64,000 nt of DNA from positions 87,902 to 151,901 of the forward strand of contig CAZPKH010000001.1 in assembly GCA_964587165.1 (NCBI GenBank). The letters run 5' to 3'. The notes under the pieces are model-generated. The model had not been told where the DNA came from. It ran no database searches and worked only from the letters and a program-made list of their open reading frames with translations. The position numbers were made by a program, and so were the translations under genes. Positions 45,401 to 53,955 of this stretch are shown here, in pieces. Within the stretch, counting starts at the first letter, position 1; every line of letters begins with the position of its first letter. Source of the stretch: CAZPKH01 sp964587165 (lineage in GTDB: Bacteria > Bacteroidota > Bacteroidia > Bacteroidales > Muribaculaceae).

Positions 45401-46063
45401 AGCAGGAGGATTGACGATATCGAACAGAGCGGTACATGTGGTATCCTTGACATCGCGGTAGCAACCCGGCTGATTGAGCTCATGGGAGCTCAGACCTGTG
45501 CCGGCAGCCGGCGAGTAAGGCTGAATGGTATATCCTTTGTAGAGGTACCCTTTGTCGTAAAGCTGACGAAGCAACCACCATACACTCTCGATATAGCGGT
45601 TGTCGTAGGTGATATACGGATCGCGCATATCCACCCAATATCCTACGTTGGCTGTAAGTGTCTCCCACTCACGAGTGTACTTCATCACCTCGTTGCGGCA
45701 TGCGGCATTGTAATCGTCCACTGATATTTTCTTGCCGATATCCTCCTTTGTGATACCGAGGCTTTTCTCCACGCCGAGCTCCACGGGGAGGCCGTGGGTG
45801 TCCCATCCGGCCTTACGCTTTACGCTGAAGCCCTGCATAGCCTTGTAGCGGCAGATAATGTCTTTTATGGTACGGGCCATCACATGGTGAATACCGGGCA
45901 TACCGTTAGCCGATGGGGGGCCTTCGAAAAATACAAACGACGGAGCACCTTGACGCAGGCGCAACGAGGCCTCGAAAGTACCCTCCTCATTCCAAAGCCC
46001 GAGGATATCTTTGTTGATCTGCGACAGATCAAATTTACTATATCTGTTGAACTTTTTGCTCAT
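42500..46063 (-). CDS. ileS: Isoleucyl-tRNA synthetase
   Basis: 1187 residues from the ATG at 46063 (MSKKFNRYSKFD). Class I synthetase with editing domain. Seen: GPPSANGMPGIHHVMART (HIGH region), WTTTPWTLPSNTALCV in the editing domain, GWDTHGLPVE, and NKMSKRLGN (KMSKS). The long form with its extended C-terminus resembles the eukaryotic-like or archaeal IleRS2 branch, which I recall as less sensitive to mupirocin. An ATG at 46096 lies within the -7 box and is rejected. First gene of the ileS, DksA-like, lspA, DUF4296 cluster. Confidence 0.95.
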   Translation of the reverse strand: MSKKFNRYSKFDLSQINKDILGLWNEEGTFEASLRLRQGAPSFVFFEGPPSANGMPGIHHVMARTIKDIICRYKAMQGFSVKRKAGWDTHGLPVELGVEKSLGITKEDIGKKISVDDYNAACRNEVMKYTREWETLTANVGYWVDMRDPYITYDNRYIESVWWLLRQLYDKGYLYKGYTIQPYSPAAGTGLSSHELNQPGCYRDVKDTTCTALFDIVNPPAEMDGWGRACFAAWTTTPWTLPSNTALCVGPRIEYVLIRTYNPYNSDKLSLVIAKSRLSAYFKPEGAEADLDTFTPGDKVVPYRVIKEYTGADLVGMHYQQLQPWVKPSAKVDDNAAEYVKSYSAAHPDKCFSVGVDNFVEMADEAFRVIPGDYVTTDDGTGIVHIAPTFGADDAKVAKDAGIPSLFMINKAGETRPMVDLTGKYYMLDECAQAFIDRCVDVELYSKYQGRYVKNDYDPKYTVDNKFDKAAADRDEDLNIYLSLELKQDHKALKIEKHVHNYPHCWRTDKPVLYYPLDSWFIRSTAARDKMIELNNTIKWKPASTGTGRFGKWLENLQDWNLSRSRYWGTPLPIWRTEDGTEEICIDSVEMLFNEIDRAVAAGVMKSNPYREQGFVPGDYSKANYERIDLHRPYVDDIVLVSPSGRPMRRETDLIDVWFDSGAMPYAQIHYPFENKEAFDSGELFPADFIAEGVDQTRGWFFTLHAIASMIFGSTAYKAVISNGLVLDKFGNKMSKRLGNAVNPFEAIDTYGSDPLRWYMISNSAPWDNLKYNPAGVEEVARKFFGTLHNVYSFFALYANLDEIDYTAPLPANPPEMDRWIISVLNTLIADVQAALDDYEPTRAARAIMEFVDSNLSNWYVRLNRSRFWGKEMTDDKISAFRTLFTCLRTVAELMAPIAPFYADRLYRDLTAVSGDGAQSVHLADFPKVDTALINPELERRMALAQAITSMTLALRRKVNINVRKPLQALMIPVADEAQRADIEAIAPIVLSEVNVKEIKYVDADSGVLVKRVKPDFKKLGPKFGKHMKAVAAAVAALEQAQISALEREGMLALALSDGTDATIELADVEIISEDIPGWLVANDGLITIALDINVTEPLRREGIAREIINRVQNIRKARDFEITDRIAVVFGHNEATDAAITDFSDFIARPVLAETLTIGEVAPDDADVETLSIDEITLPVKVTRLQ

Positions 46064-46093
46064 TGCTCTAAAAAGTGTGGTTTTTATCGGGTG

Positions 46094-46124
46094 CAAAAAT
46101 ACAAAAATAGTCGGACGCTACCAA
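46094..46124 (-). promoter_or_regulatory. Promoter of ileS with tandem -7 boxes
   Basis: Minus-strand TTG, 20 bases, then TATTTTTG (46094-46101); a second identical TATTTTTG lies immediately upstream (46102-46109) but at only 12 bases from the TTG. Confidence 0.65.
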
Positions 46125-46164
46125 AGTTTTTTGACACGACCATACATTATAAATACGCATAGTT

Positions 46165-46194
46165 TTGTTATCACTGCCGAAATGCGTAAATTTG
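46165..46194 (+). promoter_or_regulatory. Promoter of the holB-addB-hemW transcript
   Basis: TTG at 46165-46167, 19 bases, then TAAATTTG at 46187-46194. Translation from upstream TTG codons is therefore unlikely. Confidence 0.68.
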
Positions 46195-46221
46195 CATGGA
46201 AATAGACCACTACCTTGCATT

Positions 46222-47355
46222 ATGTTTTTCAGAGATATACCGGGTCACGAAAGTGTCAAAGAGCGGCTGCGGGCAATGGCCGACACCTCGCACCTGCCTC
46301 ACGCACTGCTGCTTGAGGGGCCGCAGGGGGCATACAAGCTTGCTCTGGCGCGAGCTTTTGCCCAATATCTGCAGTGCACCGGACGCAGCGAAGGCGACAC
46401 CGATTCGTGTGGCGAATGTCGCGCATGCAGGCTCAACCGATCCATGAACCATCTCGACACGATCTACATCTATCCTGTAGTGAAGGCCGAGAGCGGGAAG
46501 GTGCTTCCTGTATCCGACTCCTACATCGAGCAGTGGCGGGAATTTGTGGATCGCTCGCCGGAGGCCGATCTGAGCATTTGGGCCGAGATGCTCGACAAAA
46601 AGAATGCAAATCCCACCATATACGTCAACGAGAGCGAGGCTCTGATACATCGGCTATCGCTCACCGGCCGAACGGGAAGACGTGTAGTAGTGATCTGGCT
46701 GCCCGAACGGATGAATAACGAGTGTGCCAACAAGCTTCTGAAACTTATCGAGGAGCCGGGTGGCGACGTGCAGTTCCTGCTTGCCAGCGACAATGCCCGC
46801 GAGATTCTTCCGACAATCTATTCGCGCACCCAGCGTATTGAAGTCAAGCCACTGCCGGATGCCGCGATAGCCGACATACTCGTGCGTCAGCGCGGTGTCG
46901 ACGCCACCGATGCTGTGGCTATGGCACATAACGCCGAGGGAAATGTGATACGAGCTCTCCGAGCAACGGAACTTCGTGGCGCTGAGGCTGGATATTTCGA
47001 ACGATTCGTGCAGCTGATGCGCCTGGCATATCAACGTGATGTGTCGCGCCTGCGTGCGTGGGCCAACGATCTTGCAGCTCTTGACCGTGAGGTGCAACGT
47101 GCTTTCTACACTGATGCACAGCGGCTTGTGAGAGAAAACTTCGTGAGCAACTTCGGTGTCCCGGAGCTGGTATACATGACTCGCTCGGAGATGGATTTCA
47201 GCGTGAAGTTCGCACGTTTCATTACCGTAGAGAATGTCGAGAAGCTGATTAGCGTGTTCAACCGTGCATCGGCCGACATCGGCGGAAATGCAAATGGAAA
47301 GATCGTAAATTTTGACGTTGCTCTCAAGGTCTGTTTCTTATTGAAACATCAGTGA
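46222..47355 (+). CDS. holB: DNA polymerase III delta' subunit (clamp-loader AAA+ family)
   Basis: 377 residues from the ATG at 46222. Clamp loader component. Seen: HALLLEGPQGAYKLALARAF at the P-loop position, which has lost the GKT/S signature, as expected of delta' which does not bind ATP; a zinc-binding group SCGECRACR (with Cys before it); and LLKLIEEPGGDVQFLLAS, the conserved delta'/gamma segment. Upstream readings begin inside the promoter. It is the first gene of an apparent operon with addB-like, hemW and the AmgK-RapZ fusion, each two or so bases apart or overlapping. Confidence 0.87.
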   Translation: MFFRDIPGHESVKERLRAMADTSHLPHALLLEGPQGAYKLALARAFAQYLQCTGRSEGDTDSCGECRACRLNRSMNHLDTIYIYPVVKAESGKVLPVSDSYIEQWREFVDRSPEADLSIWAEMLDKKNANPTIYVNESEALIHRLSLTGRTGRRVVVIWLPERMNNECANKLLKLIEEPGGDVQFLLASDNAREILPTIYSRTQRIEVKPLPDAAIADILVRQRGVDATDAVAMAHNAEGNVIRALRATELRGAEAGYFERFVQLMRLAYQRDVSRLRAWANDLAALDREVQRAFYTDAQRLVRENFVSNFGVPELVYMTRSEMDFSVKFARFITVENVEKLISVFNRASADIGGNANGKIVNFDVALKVCFLLKHQ

Positions 47356-47357
47356 TT

Positions 47358-50300
47358 ATGACTCCGTTTCTACAGCTTGTAGCACAAAAATATATCGACA
47401 ACGAGGGGACGGATCTGGCAGATTTCTGCTTTGTGTTTCCCAATCAGCGCTCGGCAACCTTCTTCCGGCGCTATCTTCGTCGCGAAGCTCGCAGCCGGAA
47501 TATCACCGTTATGAGCCCCGATGTCATCACTATAGAGCGTCTTGCCGGCAGGATGGTGCCCGAGCTCACCGAGGCTTCACACCTCGATCAGCTTTTCACC
47601 CTCTATAACGAATACCGGCACCTGAGCGAAGATCCGCAGCCTTTCGACCGTTTCCGCTTCTGGGGCGACATGCTCCTCAACGACTTCAACGACGTGGACC
47701 GCTATCTCGTCGATGCCAAAGCTCTATATACTAATGTCAAGAGATACAGAGAGATAAATTCGACCTTTCTTGAGCCGCGTCAGCTCGAAGTGATACGACG
47801 CTTCTGGCATGAGGAGTACAGCGAGTATTCACCTGACCGCTTCTGGAGGCATGTGCCACATCGCCGTAATGACGATACCGAGCTTACCGACGAAAGTTCA
47901 TCAGCAAAATATATGCGGTTGTGGCAGATGTTATCGCCACTATACACCAACTTCCACAAGGCTCTGGCATCTGAATCGCTCGCCACTTCGGGCATGATAT
48001 TCCGCAAGGCTGTAGAGCGTCTGCGCCGAGCCTCGGAACTGAAAGCGCTCGATGCCGAGAGGTACGTTTTTGTAGGATTCAACGTACTGACAACCGTTGA
48101 GAGCCGGCTTTTCAGTCGGTTGAAAGTGGCCGGCAAAGCAGATTTCTACTGGGATTTCAGCAATCCGATGCTGCTTGACACGTCAAATCACGCACTGCAG
48201 ATGGTGCGGACCAACGTGGAGAGTTTCCCTTCGCTCTACCCGCTCACCTCGGGGGTAGACGACATTCCGGCAGATTATATTCCTCAGATCTCAATAGTCG
48301 GTGTCCCGTCGAAAAACGGTCAGGCAAAATATGCCGGCAAACTGCTTGGCGACTATCTGAAGGAAGGGTATATAGCCAACGCTGCCGATGCCGTAGATAC
48401 GGTCGTTGTGCTACCGGACGAGTCAATGCTCGTACCGATGATTCAAGCTGTGCCTCAAGATATTACGAAGGTTAATGTGACCATGGGATTGCCGATGCGG
48501 CAGAATCCGGTGTCATCGCTGATACGACGCATTGTGGCTCTTCACCTTCATACACGGATCGACCGTACAACAGGGATGGCTTCTCATTATTTTGCCGATG
48601 TGATCGGTATTGCTACGCATCCGCTTCTGCAGAGCGCCGCTTCCGCTGAATGCGCCGCGCTTGTCACGGCAATAAATCTGAGACACATGATTATGGTGCC
48701 GGTAGATCTAATCATCGAGGTTGCGCCGAGTCTGGCTCCGATATTTGAAGAAGTGGCAGATCCGTACGATTTTGCGTCGGTCGCGGGGTATTTGCGAAAC
48801 ATACTTGAATTTGTACGACAGAAACTCGCCGTTGATATAGCACTGCCGGATTATGCAGATGCGGCCGATATTGAAGATGATTCTGAACCAGAGACACACC
48901 ACCAGCGGGTATACGTCGTGGTGGATGCTTATCTTGCAGCTATCGACGAGCTCGAGAGGGCGTTGGAGCGTCACGATGTGGAGATCGGCGAATCGACAGT
49001 AATGCAGATGGTGGAGTCGGCCGTCAACTCACAGACCGTACGTTTCAGCGGAGAACCTCTGTCGGGTCTGCAGATTATGGGTATGCTCGAGACTCGCGCT
49101 CTCGATTTCGAGAACGTGATCGTGCTTTCGATGAACGAACGTATATATCCGCGACGCCATCACGCCGGATCGTTCATTCCCGAAGCTCTGCGGGGTGCCT
49201 ACGGCATGTCGACCAACCGATTTCGCGAGGCAGCCACGGCATACAACTTTTTCAGACTCCTCACCCGGGCCAAGAGAGTGACCCTGCTATACGACAGCCG
49301 TACCGCCGGCACTCGATCGGGAGAGATGTCGCGCTATATGTCGCAGATACTGATGCTCTTCGCCGGGAACAATATAAGGCATATTACCGTGGGGTACTCG
49401 GTGTCGCACCGCGAACAGATACCGGTCTCGATATCCAAAGACGATACCGTGTGGAGCAAGCTGAAGAGATTCACTGAGCCGGATGCCGAGCATCCCGAAG
49501 CTCCCGGAAAAGTAAGGCTCTCTCCATCGGCCATCAACAGATATATCGAGTGCCCGCTGAATTTCTACCTCAGCTATGTCGAAAATCTCAACCCGGCCGA
49601 GGAGATCACGGAATATATCGATTCGTCGACATATGGCACGATAATCCACTCTGTGGTCGAGCAGTTGTATATATCGAAGCGACGTAATCCGCGCGACAAT
49701 CAGGAAGCAGTGGTTGTCACAGCCGAAATGCTCGACGGCTTTCTTGACGCCGGGGCCCGCGATGCCGACAATTCTCCTATAGTACGCGAGGCGCGCCGCG
49801 CCATAAACCGTTTCTATAAGAAAAGAGCCGATACTTACCTGTATCAGCAGGGTGTTGAGAAGGAGAAAGACCTCAATGATGCCCAGCGAGCCGAACTCGA
49901 CAGAGTGCTCGACACACCGCTGCAGGGCGACGCGTACGCACTCGGTATCGTTATGGTGCAGAATGTGCGCCGGATGCTTCAGGAGGAAAAAAAGTTTCTA
50001 CCGTTCGAGTTTATCAGCGGAGAGCTGCGTCAGGGAGTGCGTTTGCAGATAAACGATCAATTGACGGTAAACTATACTCAGGTGATAGACCGCGTCGATG
50101 CACTGTTAGGACAAGCTACGCCCGACGGCCGGCTACTGCGAATAGTCGATTATAAGACAGGGTCGGATCCGACGGATTTCAGCTCGATAGACGATCTGTT
50201 CATTGAGAGTGCATCACGCCGACGCCCGAAAGCTATTTTGCAGCTGTTGCTCTATTGCAATGTATACAGCCAATCCACCGGTTACGACGACGCTATCAAG

Positions 50301-50522
50301 CCACTGCTCTACAGTTTCCGCTCGATGGCTACGGACGGTATAAAGGATGTCAAGATGGCAGGGGAAGTGGTCGACGACTACCGGAGCCTAAACGACCGCT
50401 TTTACCCGATGCTGATGGATACGATAGCCGAAATATTCGATCGCAATATACCGTTCACGGCAGCCGCAAGTGATCATGCGTGCAAATATTGCAATTTCAA
50501 GGAGATATGCCACAAGCTGTGA
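47358..50522 (+). CDS. AddB-like PD-(D/E)XK nuclease/helicase-family protein
   Basis: 1054 residues. Similar in plan to AddB, the partner of AddA in double-strand break resection. N-terminal helicase-like region (FVFPNQRSATFFRRYL, then SPDVITIERL), a middle region with GLQIMGMLETRALDFENVIVLSMNE as in UvrD-type motif V-VI, and a C-terminal nuclease with RIVDYKTGSDP (PD-(D/E)XK core) framed by iron-sulfur Cys residues (IECPLNFYL and CKYCNFKEIC). The N-terminal P-loop is degenerate. No addA gene is in the window. The start at 47358 is two bases after the preceding stop. Confidence 0.85.
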   Translation: MTPFLQLVAQKYIDNEGTDLADFCFVFPNQRSATFFRRYLRREARSRNITVMSPDVITIERLAGRMVPELTEASHLDQLFTLYNEYRHLSEDPQPFDRFRFWGDMLLNDFNDVDRYLVDAKALYTNVKRYREINSTFLEPRQLEVIRRFWHEEYSEYSPDRFWRHVPHRRNDDTELTDESSSAKYMRLWQMLSPLYTNFHKALASESLATSGMIFRKAVERLRRASELKALDAERYVFVGFNVLTTVESRLFSRLKVAGKADFYWDFSNPMLLDTSNHALQMVRTNVESFPSLYPLTSGVDDIPADYIPQISIVGVPSKNGQAKYAGKLLGDYLKEGYIANAADAVDTVVVLPDESMLVPMIQAVPQDITKVNVTMGLPMRQNPVSSLIRRIVALHLHTRIDRTTGMASHYFADVIGIATHPLLQSAASAECAALVTAINLRHMIMVPVDLIIEVAPSLAPIFEEVADPYDFASVAGYLRNILEFVRQKLAVDIALPDYADAADIEDDSEPETHHQRVYVVVDAYLAAIDELERALERHDVEIGESTVMQMVESAVNSQTVRFSGEPLSGLQIMGMLETRALDFENVIVLSMNERIYPRRHHAGSFIPEALRGAYGMSTNRFREAATAYNFFRLLTRAKRVTLLYDSRTAGTRSGEMSRYMSQILMLFAGNNIRHITVGYSVSHREQIPVSISKDDTVWSKLKRFTEPDAEHPEAPGKVRLSPSAINRYIECPLNFYLSYVENLNPAEEITEYIDSSTYGTIIHSVVEQLYISKRRNPRDNQEAVVVTAEMLDGFLDAGARDADNSPIVREARRAINRFYKKRADTYLYQQGVEKEKDLNDAQRAELDRVLDTPLQGDAYALGIVMVQNVRRMLQEEKKFLPFEFISGELRQGVRLQINDQLTVNYTQVIDRVDALLGQATPDGRLLRIVDYKTGSDPTDFSSIDDLFIESASRRRPKAILQLLLYCNVYSQSTGYDDAIKPLLYSFRSMATDGIKDVKMAGEVVDDYRSLNDRFYPMLMDTIAEIFDRNIPFTAAASDHACKYCNFKEICHKL

Positions 50523-51637
50523 CCCCCCCGGCAGGTCTGTACATTCATGTGCCGTTTTGCCACGCCAAATGCTTTTACTGCGATTTCTATTCAATGAAAG
50601 CAGGTGCCGCCGACATAATGGAGCGTTATGTCGAGATGGCAAGAGCTGAAATCGATGCGCGCGTCGGCGAAGCACCTAGCACCATATATATCGGCGGAGG
50701 CACGCCCTCAGCTCTCGGCACAAGATTGCTTGACAGACTATTATCCGGCATAGATACATCTTCAAGTATTGAAACTACCATAGAGGTAAATCCTGAAGAT
50801 GTGAATTATGAGTTCTGTCGATGGCTCCGCAGTTCGCCGGTGGGGCGTGTGTCGATGGGCATACAGTCGCTGAACGATGATGAGCTGCGGGGAGTGGGAC
50901 GCCGACATACAGCTTCTCAGGCGATCGAGGCCGTCGATATGCTTCGCACTGCAGGAGGTGTGGAGAATCTTTCGCTCGACCTGATATACGGGCTGCCCGG
51001 AAGCACGTTGCAGAGCTGGCAACGGTCGCTCGACGGAGTGCTTGATCTTGAGCCGGAGCATCTTAGCGCATATTTACTGAGCTATGAGCCACGCACACGT
51101 CTTAGTGTGATGCTCCAGGCGGGGAAAGTGTCGGAAACCGCTCCGGAAGATGCTGAGAGGATGTATCTCACACTCTGCGAAAGATCAGCTCAGCGGGGAT
51201 ACGGACACTACGAAATCTCAAACTTCGCACGACCCGGATATAGGGCTGCTCACAATTCTTCATACTGGGACTCTACTCCTTACCTCGGAATCGGCCCCGG
51301 AGCACATTCATTCGACGGAAATAATTGCAGGAAAGCTCATCTGACGGAGCTGAAACGGTATATTAGCCGAGGTTGGGAGTCGACACTCACCGTCGAGATA
51401 GAGAGTGAATCCGAGCGATTCAACGACTACCTGCTCACGCGCCTCCGCACCACCGGAGGTATCGAAATGGCCGACTGTCGCGAGCGCTTCGGCAATGACC
51501 GCTCGCAACGACTGATGGCAGATGCTCAGAAGGCTTTAAGCACCGGTGTGCTCGCCGCAGAGAGCTCCCGGCTCTATATCCCCGAACGACATATGCTTGT
51601 GGCAGATTCGATAATAGTGCAACTGATTCAAGATTGA
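50507..51637 (+). CDS. hemW: Radical SAM protein HemW
   Basis: 376 residues from the ATG at 50507. Radical SAM enzyme with CHAKCFYC (CxxxCxxC plus the extra downstream Cys of the HemN/W group), GGGTPSAL, EVNPEDV, RVSMGIQSLND and YGLPGSTLQSW. HemW is a heme chaperone rather than an oxygen-independent coproporphyrinogen oxidase; the short length (about 380 residues) and lack of the HemN N-terminal extension favour HemW. It overlaps the addB-like gene by 16 bases and ends two bases before the AmgK-RapZ gene. Confidence 0.9.
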   Translation: MPQAVTPPAGLYIHVPFCHAKCFYCDFYSMKAGAADIMERYVEMARAEIDARVGEAPSTIYIGGGTPSALGTRLLDRLLSGIDTSSSIETTIEVNPEDVNYEFCRWLRSSPVGRVSMGIQSLNDDELRGVGRRHTASQAIEAVDMLRTAGGVENLSLDLIYGLPGSTLQSWQRSLDGVLDLEPEHLSAYLLSYEPRTRLSVMLQAGKVSETAPEDAERMYLTLCERSAQRGYGHYEISNFARPGYRAAHNSSYWDSTPYLGIGPGAHSFDGNNCRKAHLTELKRYISRGWESTLTVEIESESERFNDYLLTRLRTTGGIEMADCRERFGNDRSQRLMADAQKALSTGVLAAESSRLYIPERHMLVADSIIVQLIQD

Positions 51638-51639
51638 TA

Positions 51640-53082
51640 ATGGAAAAACTGAAGAAATTATATTTCGATTTATATGGCATCACACCTGAAGTAGTGGCTC
51701 TGCCCGCAGCGGGCTCTTCGCGCCGCTACTATCGTCTGTCGGCTCCCGGAGCGGAGCGGGTTATAGGGTGTGCAGGTACTGACGCTGACGAAAACCGTGC
51801 ATTCATTTATCTATCCAGACATCTGCGCGACCGTGGAATATGCACACCTCTTGTTATGGCTCAGAGCGAGGACGCGACATGCTACCTAATAGAGGATTTC
51901 GGCGACGTATCCCTATACGATGCAACTGCAGCCGGACGCTCTACCGGCAGCTTTAGCTCGGAAGAACGCGCATTGTTGGGCGATGCTGTCCGGCAGCTTG
52001 CCCATATACAGATAGAAGGGGCGGAAGAGCTTGACTTCAACAAGTGCTATCCGTCGGCCGAATTTGACTCTCAGCTTGTGCTTTGGGATCTGAATTATTT
52101 CAAATACTGTTTTCTTAGAGTAGTCGACACTCCTTTCGACGAACTTGCGCTCCAGGCCGACTTTGACTCACTCGCTGCCGTGCTGTGCTCGCCTGGCCCT
52201 GCCGAAGGGTTTCTATACCGTGATTTCCAGGGTCGCAACATTATGGTTAAGGCCGACGGCACACTTGGGTTCATAGATTTCCAGGGCGGTCGGCGCGGGC
52301 CTGTAGAATATGATCTCGCCTCGATGCTGTGGCAGGCCAGGGCCCGGCTGCCTCAGACTCTGCGCGATAGACTCACCGACGAGTATATCGACGAGATGAA
52401 GAAGATCCGCCCGGATTTCGACGCTGAAGCATTCCGGCAAAGGTTGCCGCTGTTCGTGCTCTTGCGCACACTGCAGGTGCTTGGAGCGTACGGCCTGCGC
52501 GGGTTGGCTCAGCGGAAGTCAATATTTGCCACCCAGATTCCGGCTGCGATGGTGACGCTTCGCCAATTACTTGATGAAGGTGTAATAAAGCGATGGCCGG
52601 CGCTCGAAGATGTATGCCGCCGAATGGCCGACGACACCCGGTGGCTACCCTCCGTGTCTGGAAAGACGCTGACTGTCACCGTAGTGAGCTTCTCTTACCG
52701 GAAAGGGGTACCCGACGATCCTTCCGGAAATGGGGGTGGCTTTGTGTTTGATTGCCGTGCAGTGCACAATCCCGGGCGCTATGATCAATACAAAGCGCTC
52801 ACAGGCATGGATGCCCCGGTACGCGAGTTTCTGGAAGCTGACGGCGAGATAACACGGATGCTGGAGAATGTGCGCCGAATCGTGGCTCCGAGCGTAGAGA
52901 AGTATATACGCCGAGGATTTACCGATCTTCAGGTGTGTTTCGGCTGTACCGGCGGAAGGCATCGGTCTGTCTACAGCGCAGAGGATACAGCCCGATGGCT
53001 TGCTGAAAATTTTGATGTAAATGTGCGGTTAGTGCACCGCGAGCATGGCATTGACCGGATGATAAAAAGCGTAAATAAGTAA
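51640..53082 (+). CDS. Amino-sugar kinase (AmgK-like) fused to a RapZ C-terminal domain
   Basis: 480 residues. Residues 1-330: an APH-type kinase with SSRRYYRL, YLIEDFGDVSLY, catalytic loop YRDFQGRNIMV and the metal Asp in FIDFQGG, like AmgK, which phosphorylates MurNAc/GlcNAc at the anomeric carbon. Residues about 345-480: the C-terminal domain of RapZ, with SFSYRKGVP, FDCRAVHNPG, LTGMDAPVREFL and FGCTGGRHRSVY, the loop that binds glucosamine-6-phosphate in E. coli RapZ. The RapZ kinase domain itself is absent. Next gene is murU. Kinase class and RapZ domain are clear; the sugar and the role of the sensor domain are inferred. Confidence 0.87.
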   Translation: MEKLKKLYFDLYGITPEVVALPAAGSSRRYYRLSAPGAERVIGCAGTDADENRAFIYLSRHLRDRGICTPLVMAQSEDATCYLIEDFGDVSLYDATAAGRSTGSFSSEERALLGDAVRQLAHIQIEGAEELDFNKCYPSAEFDSQLVLWDLNYFKYCFLRVVDTPFDELALQADFDSLAAVLCSPGPAEGFLYRDFQGRNIMVKADGTLGFIDFQGGRRGPVEYDLASMLWQARARLPQTLRDRLTDEYIDEMKKIRPDFDAEAFRQRLPLFVLLRTLQVLGAYGLRGLAQRKSIFATQIPAAMVTLRQLLDEGVIKRWPALEDVCRRMADDTRWLPSVSGKTLTVTVVSFSYRKGVPDDPSGNGGGFVFDCRAVHNPGRYDQYKALTGMDAPVREFLEADGEITRMLENVRRIVAPSVEKYIRRGFTDLQVCFGCTGGRHRSVYSAEDTARWLAENFDVNVRLVHREHGIDRMIKSVNK

Positions 53083-53179
53083 CTGTTGAAAATTCAACGA
53101 TATTATGTTAAAAGCCACTGTTATCAAGTATTCTTTATATACACCGGGGTCGCATTTTGTATTAATTAATTTTCAACAG
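53083..53179. repeat. Widely spaced 12-base inverted repeat before murU
   Basis: CTGTTGAAAATT (53083-53094) and its exact complement AATTTTCAACAG (53168-53179) frame an AT-rich spacer of 73 bases between the AmgK-RapZ and murU genes. The left arm overlaps a shorter palindrome GTTGAA-AA-TTCAAC. Confidence 0.6.
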
Positions 53180-53187
53180 ATCCATAG

Positions 53188-53955
53188 ATGAAAGCATTGA
53201 TATTTGCCGCAGGCATAGGGTCGCGGCTTCGACCGTTCACCGACTTTCACCCCAAAGCGCTTGTAGAGGTGGCGGGAGTGCCTATGCTCCACAGGGTGAT
53301 CGACCGAGTGCGACAGGCCGGTGCTGAGAGTGTGACAGTCAATGTGCATCATTTCGCTGAACAGATTGTGGATTATCTTGCACGACATGATTTTGGCATC
53401 GAAGTGAATGTAAGCGATGAATCTGATCTTCTGCTCGACACTGCCGGAGGGCTCCTTAAGGCGGCTCCGCTGATAGGAGAGGGGTGCACAGAGCTTATAG
53501 TGCACAATGCCGATATATTGACCGATTTTGATCTGAGCCGGATGCTGGCGGCACACCGTGCCTCAGGTGCTGATGCCACGCTGCTTACACAACAACGCGG
53601 CTCGACGCGCAGCCTGTATTTCGACGACAGTCAAAGGATGCGGGGATGGGGCAACAGTGCTACGGATGAGAGACGCCCCGCAAATCTCGATATACGGAAT
53701 CTGCATCCGCTATCATTTGGCGGGGTGCATGTAATAAATCTAAAAAAGGTGCTTCCTGTGCTGTCGCGGTGGATGCAGCAGCTCTCGGGCGATGCCAGGG
53801 AGATCATTCCGGCCTCCATCACCCCTTTCTATGCAGACAGCTGCGCAGAGCTCACCTACATGAGCTATGCGCCCCAGGGCAGCTTCAGATGGTTTGATGT
53901 CGGGAAACCGGAAACGCTTGCAGCGGCCCGCGAAGCTTACTCCGGAATCAGATAA
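53188..53955 (+). CDS. murU: Sugar-1-phosphate nucleotidyltransferase, MurU-like
   Basis: 255 residues. Nucleotidyltransferase fold with the signature FAAGIGSRLRPFTDFHPKAL at the N-terminus, then VNVHHFAEQI, the metal Asp in VHNADILTDF and a C-terminal FRWFDVGKPETL. MurU converts MurNAc-1-phosphate to UDP-MurNAc, bypassing MurA and the fosfomycin-sensitive step. Position next to the AmgK-like kinase supports this over GlmU- or RfbA-type roles. It lies 105 bases after the kinase with an inverted repeat between, so it may have its own promoter. It overlaps convergent pyrD by eight bases. Confidence 0.85.
   Translation: MKALIFAAGIGSRLRPFTDFHPKALVEVAGVPMLHRVIDRVRQAGAESVTVNVHHFAEQIVDYLARHDFGIEVNVSDESDLLLDTAGGLLKAAPLIGEGCTELIVHNADILTDFDLSRMLAAHRASGADATLLTQQRGSTRSLYFDDSQRMRGWGNSATDERRPANLDIRNLHPLSFGGVHVINLKKVLPVLSRWMQQLSGDAREIIPASITPFYADSCAELTYMSYAPQGSFRWFDVGKPETLAAAREAYSGIR

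Noticed and set aside
51634..51639. TTG start two codons before the AmgK-RapZ ATG
   Set aside because: It overlaps the hemW stop; the ATG at 51640 is a better start and fits the family N-terminus.
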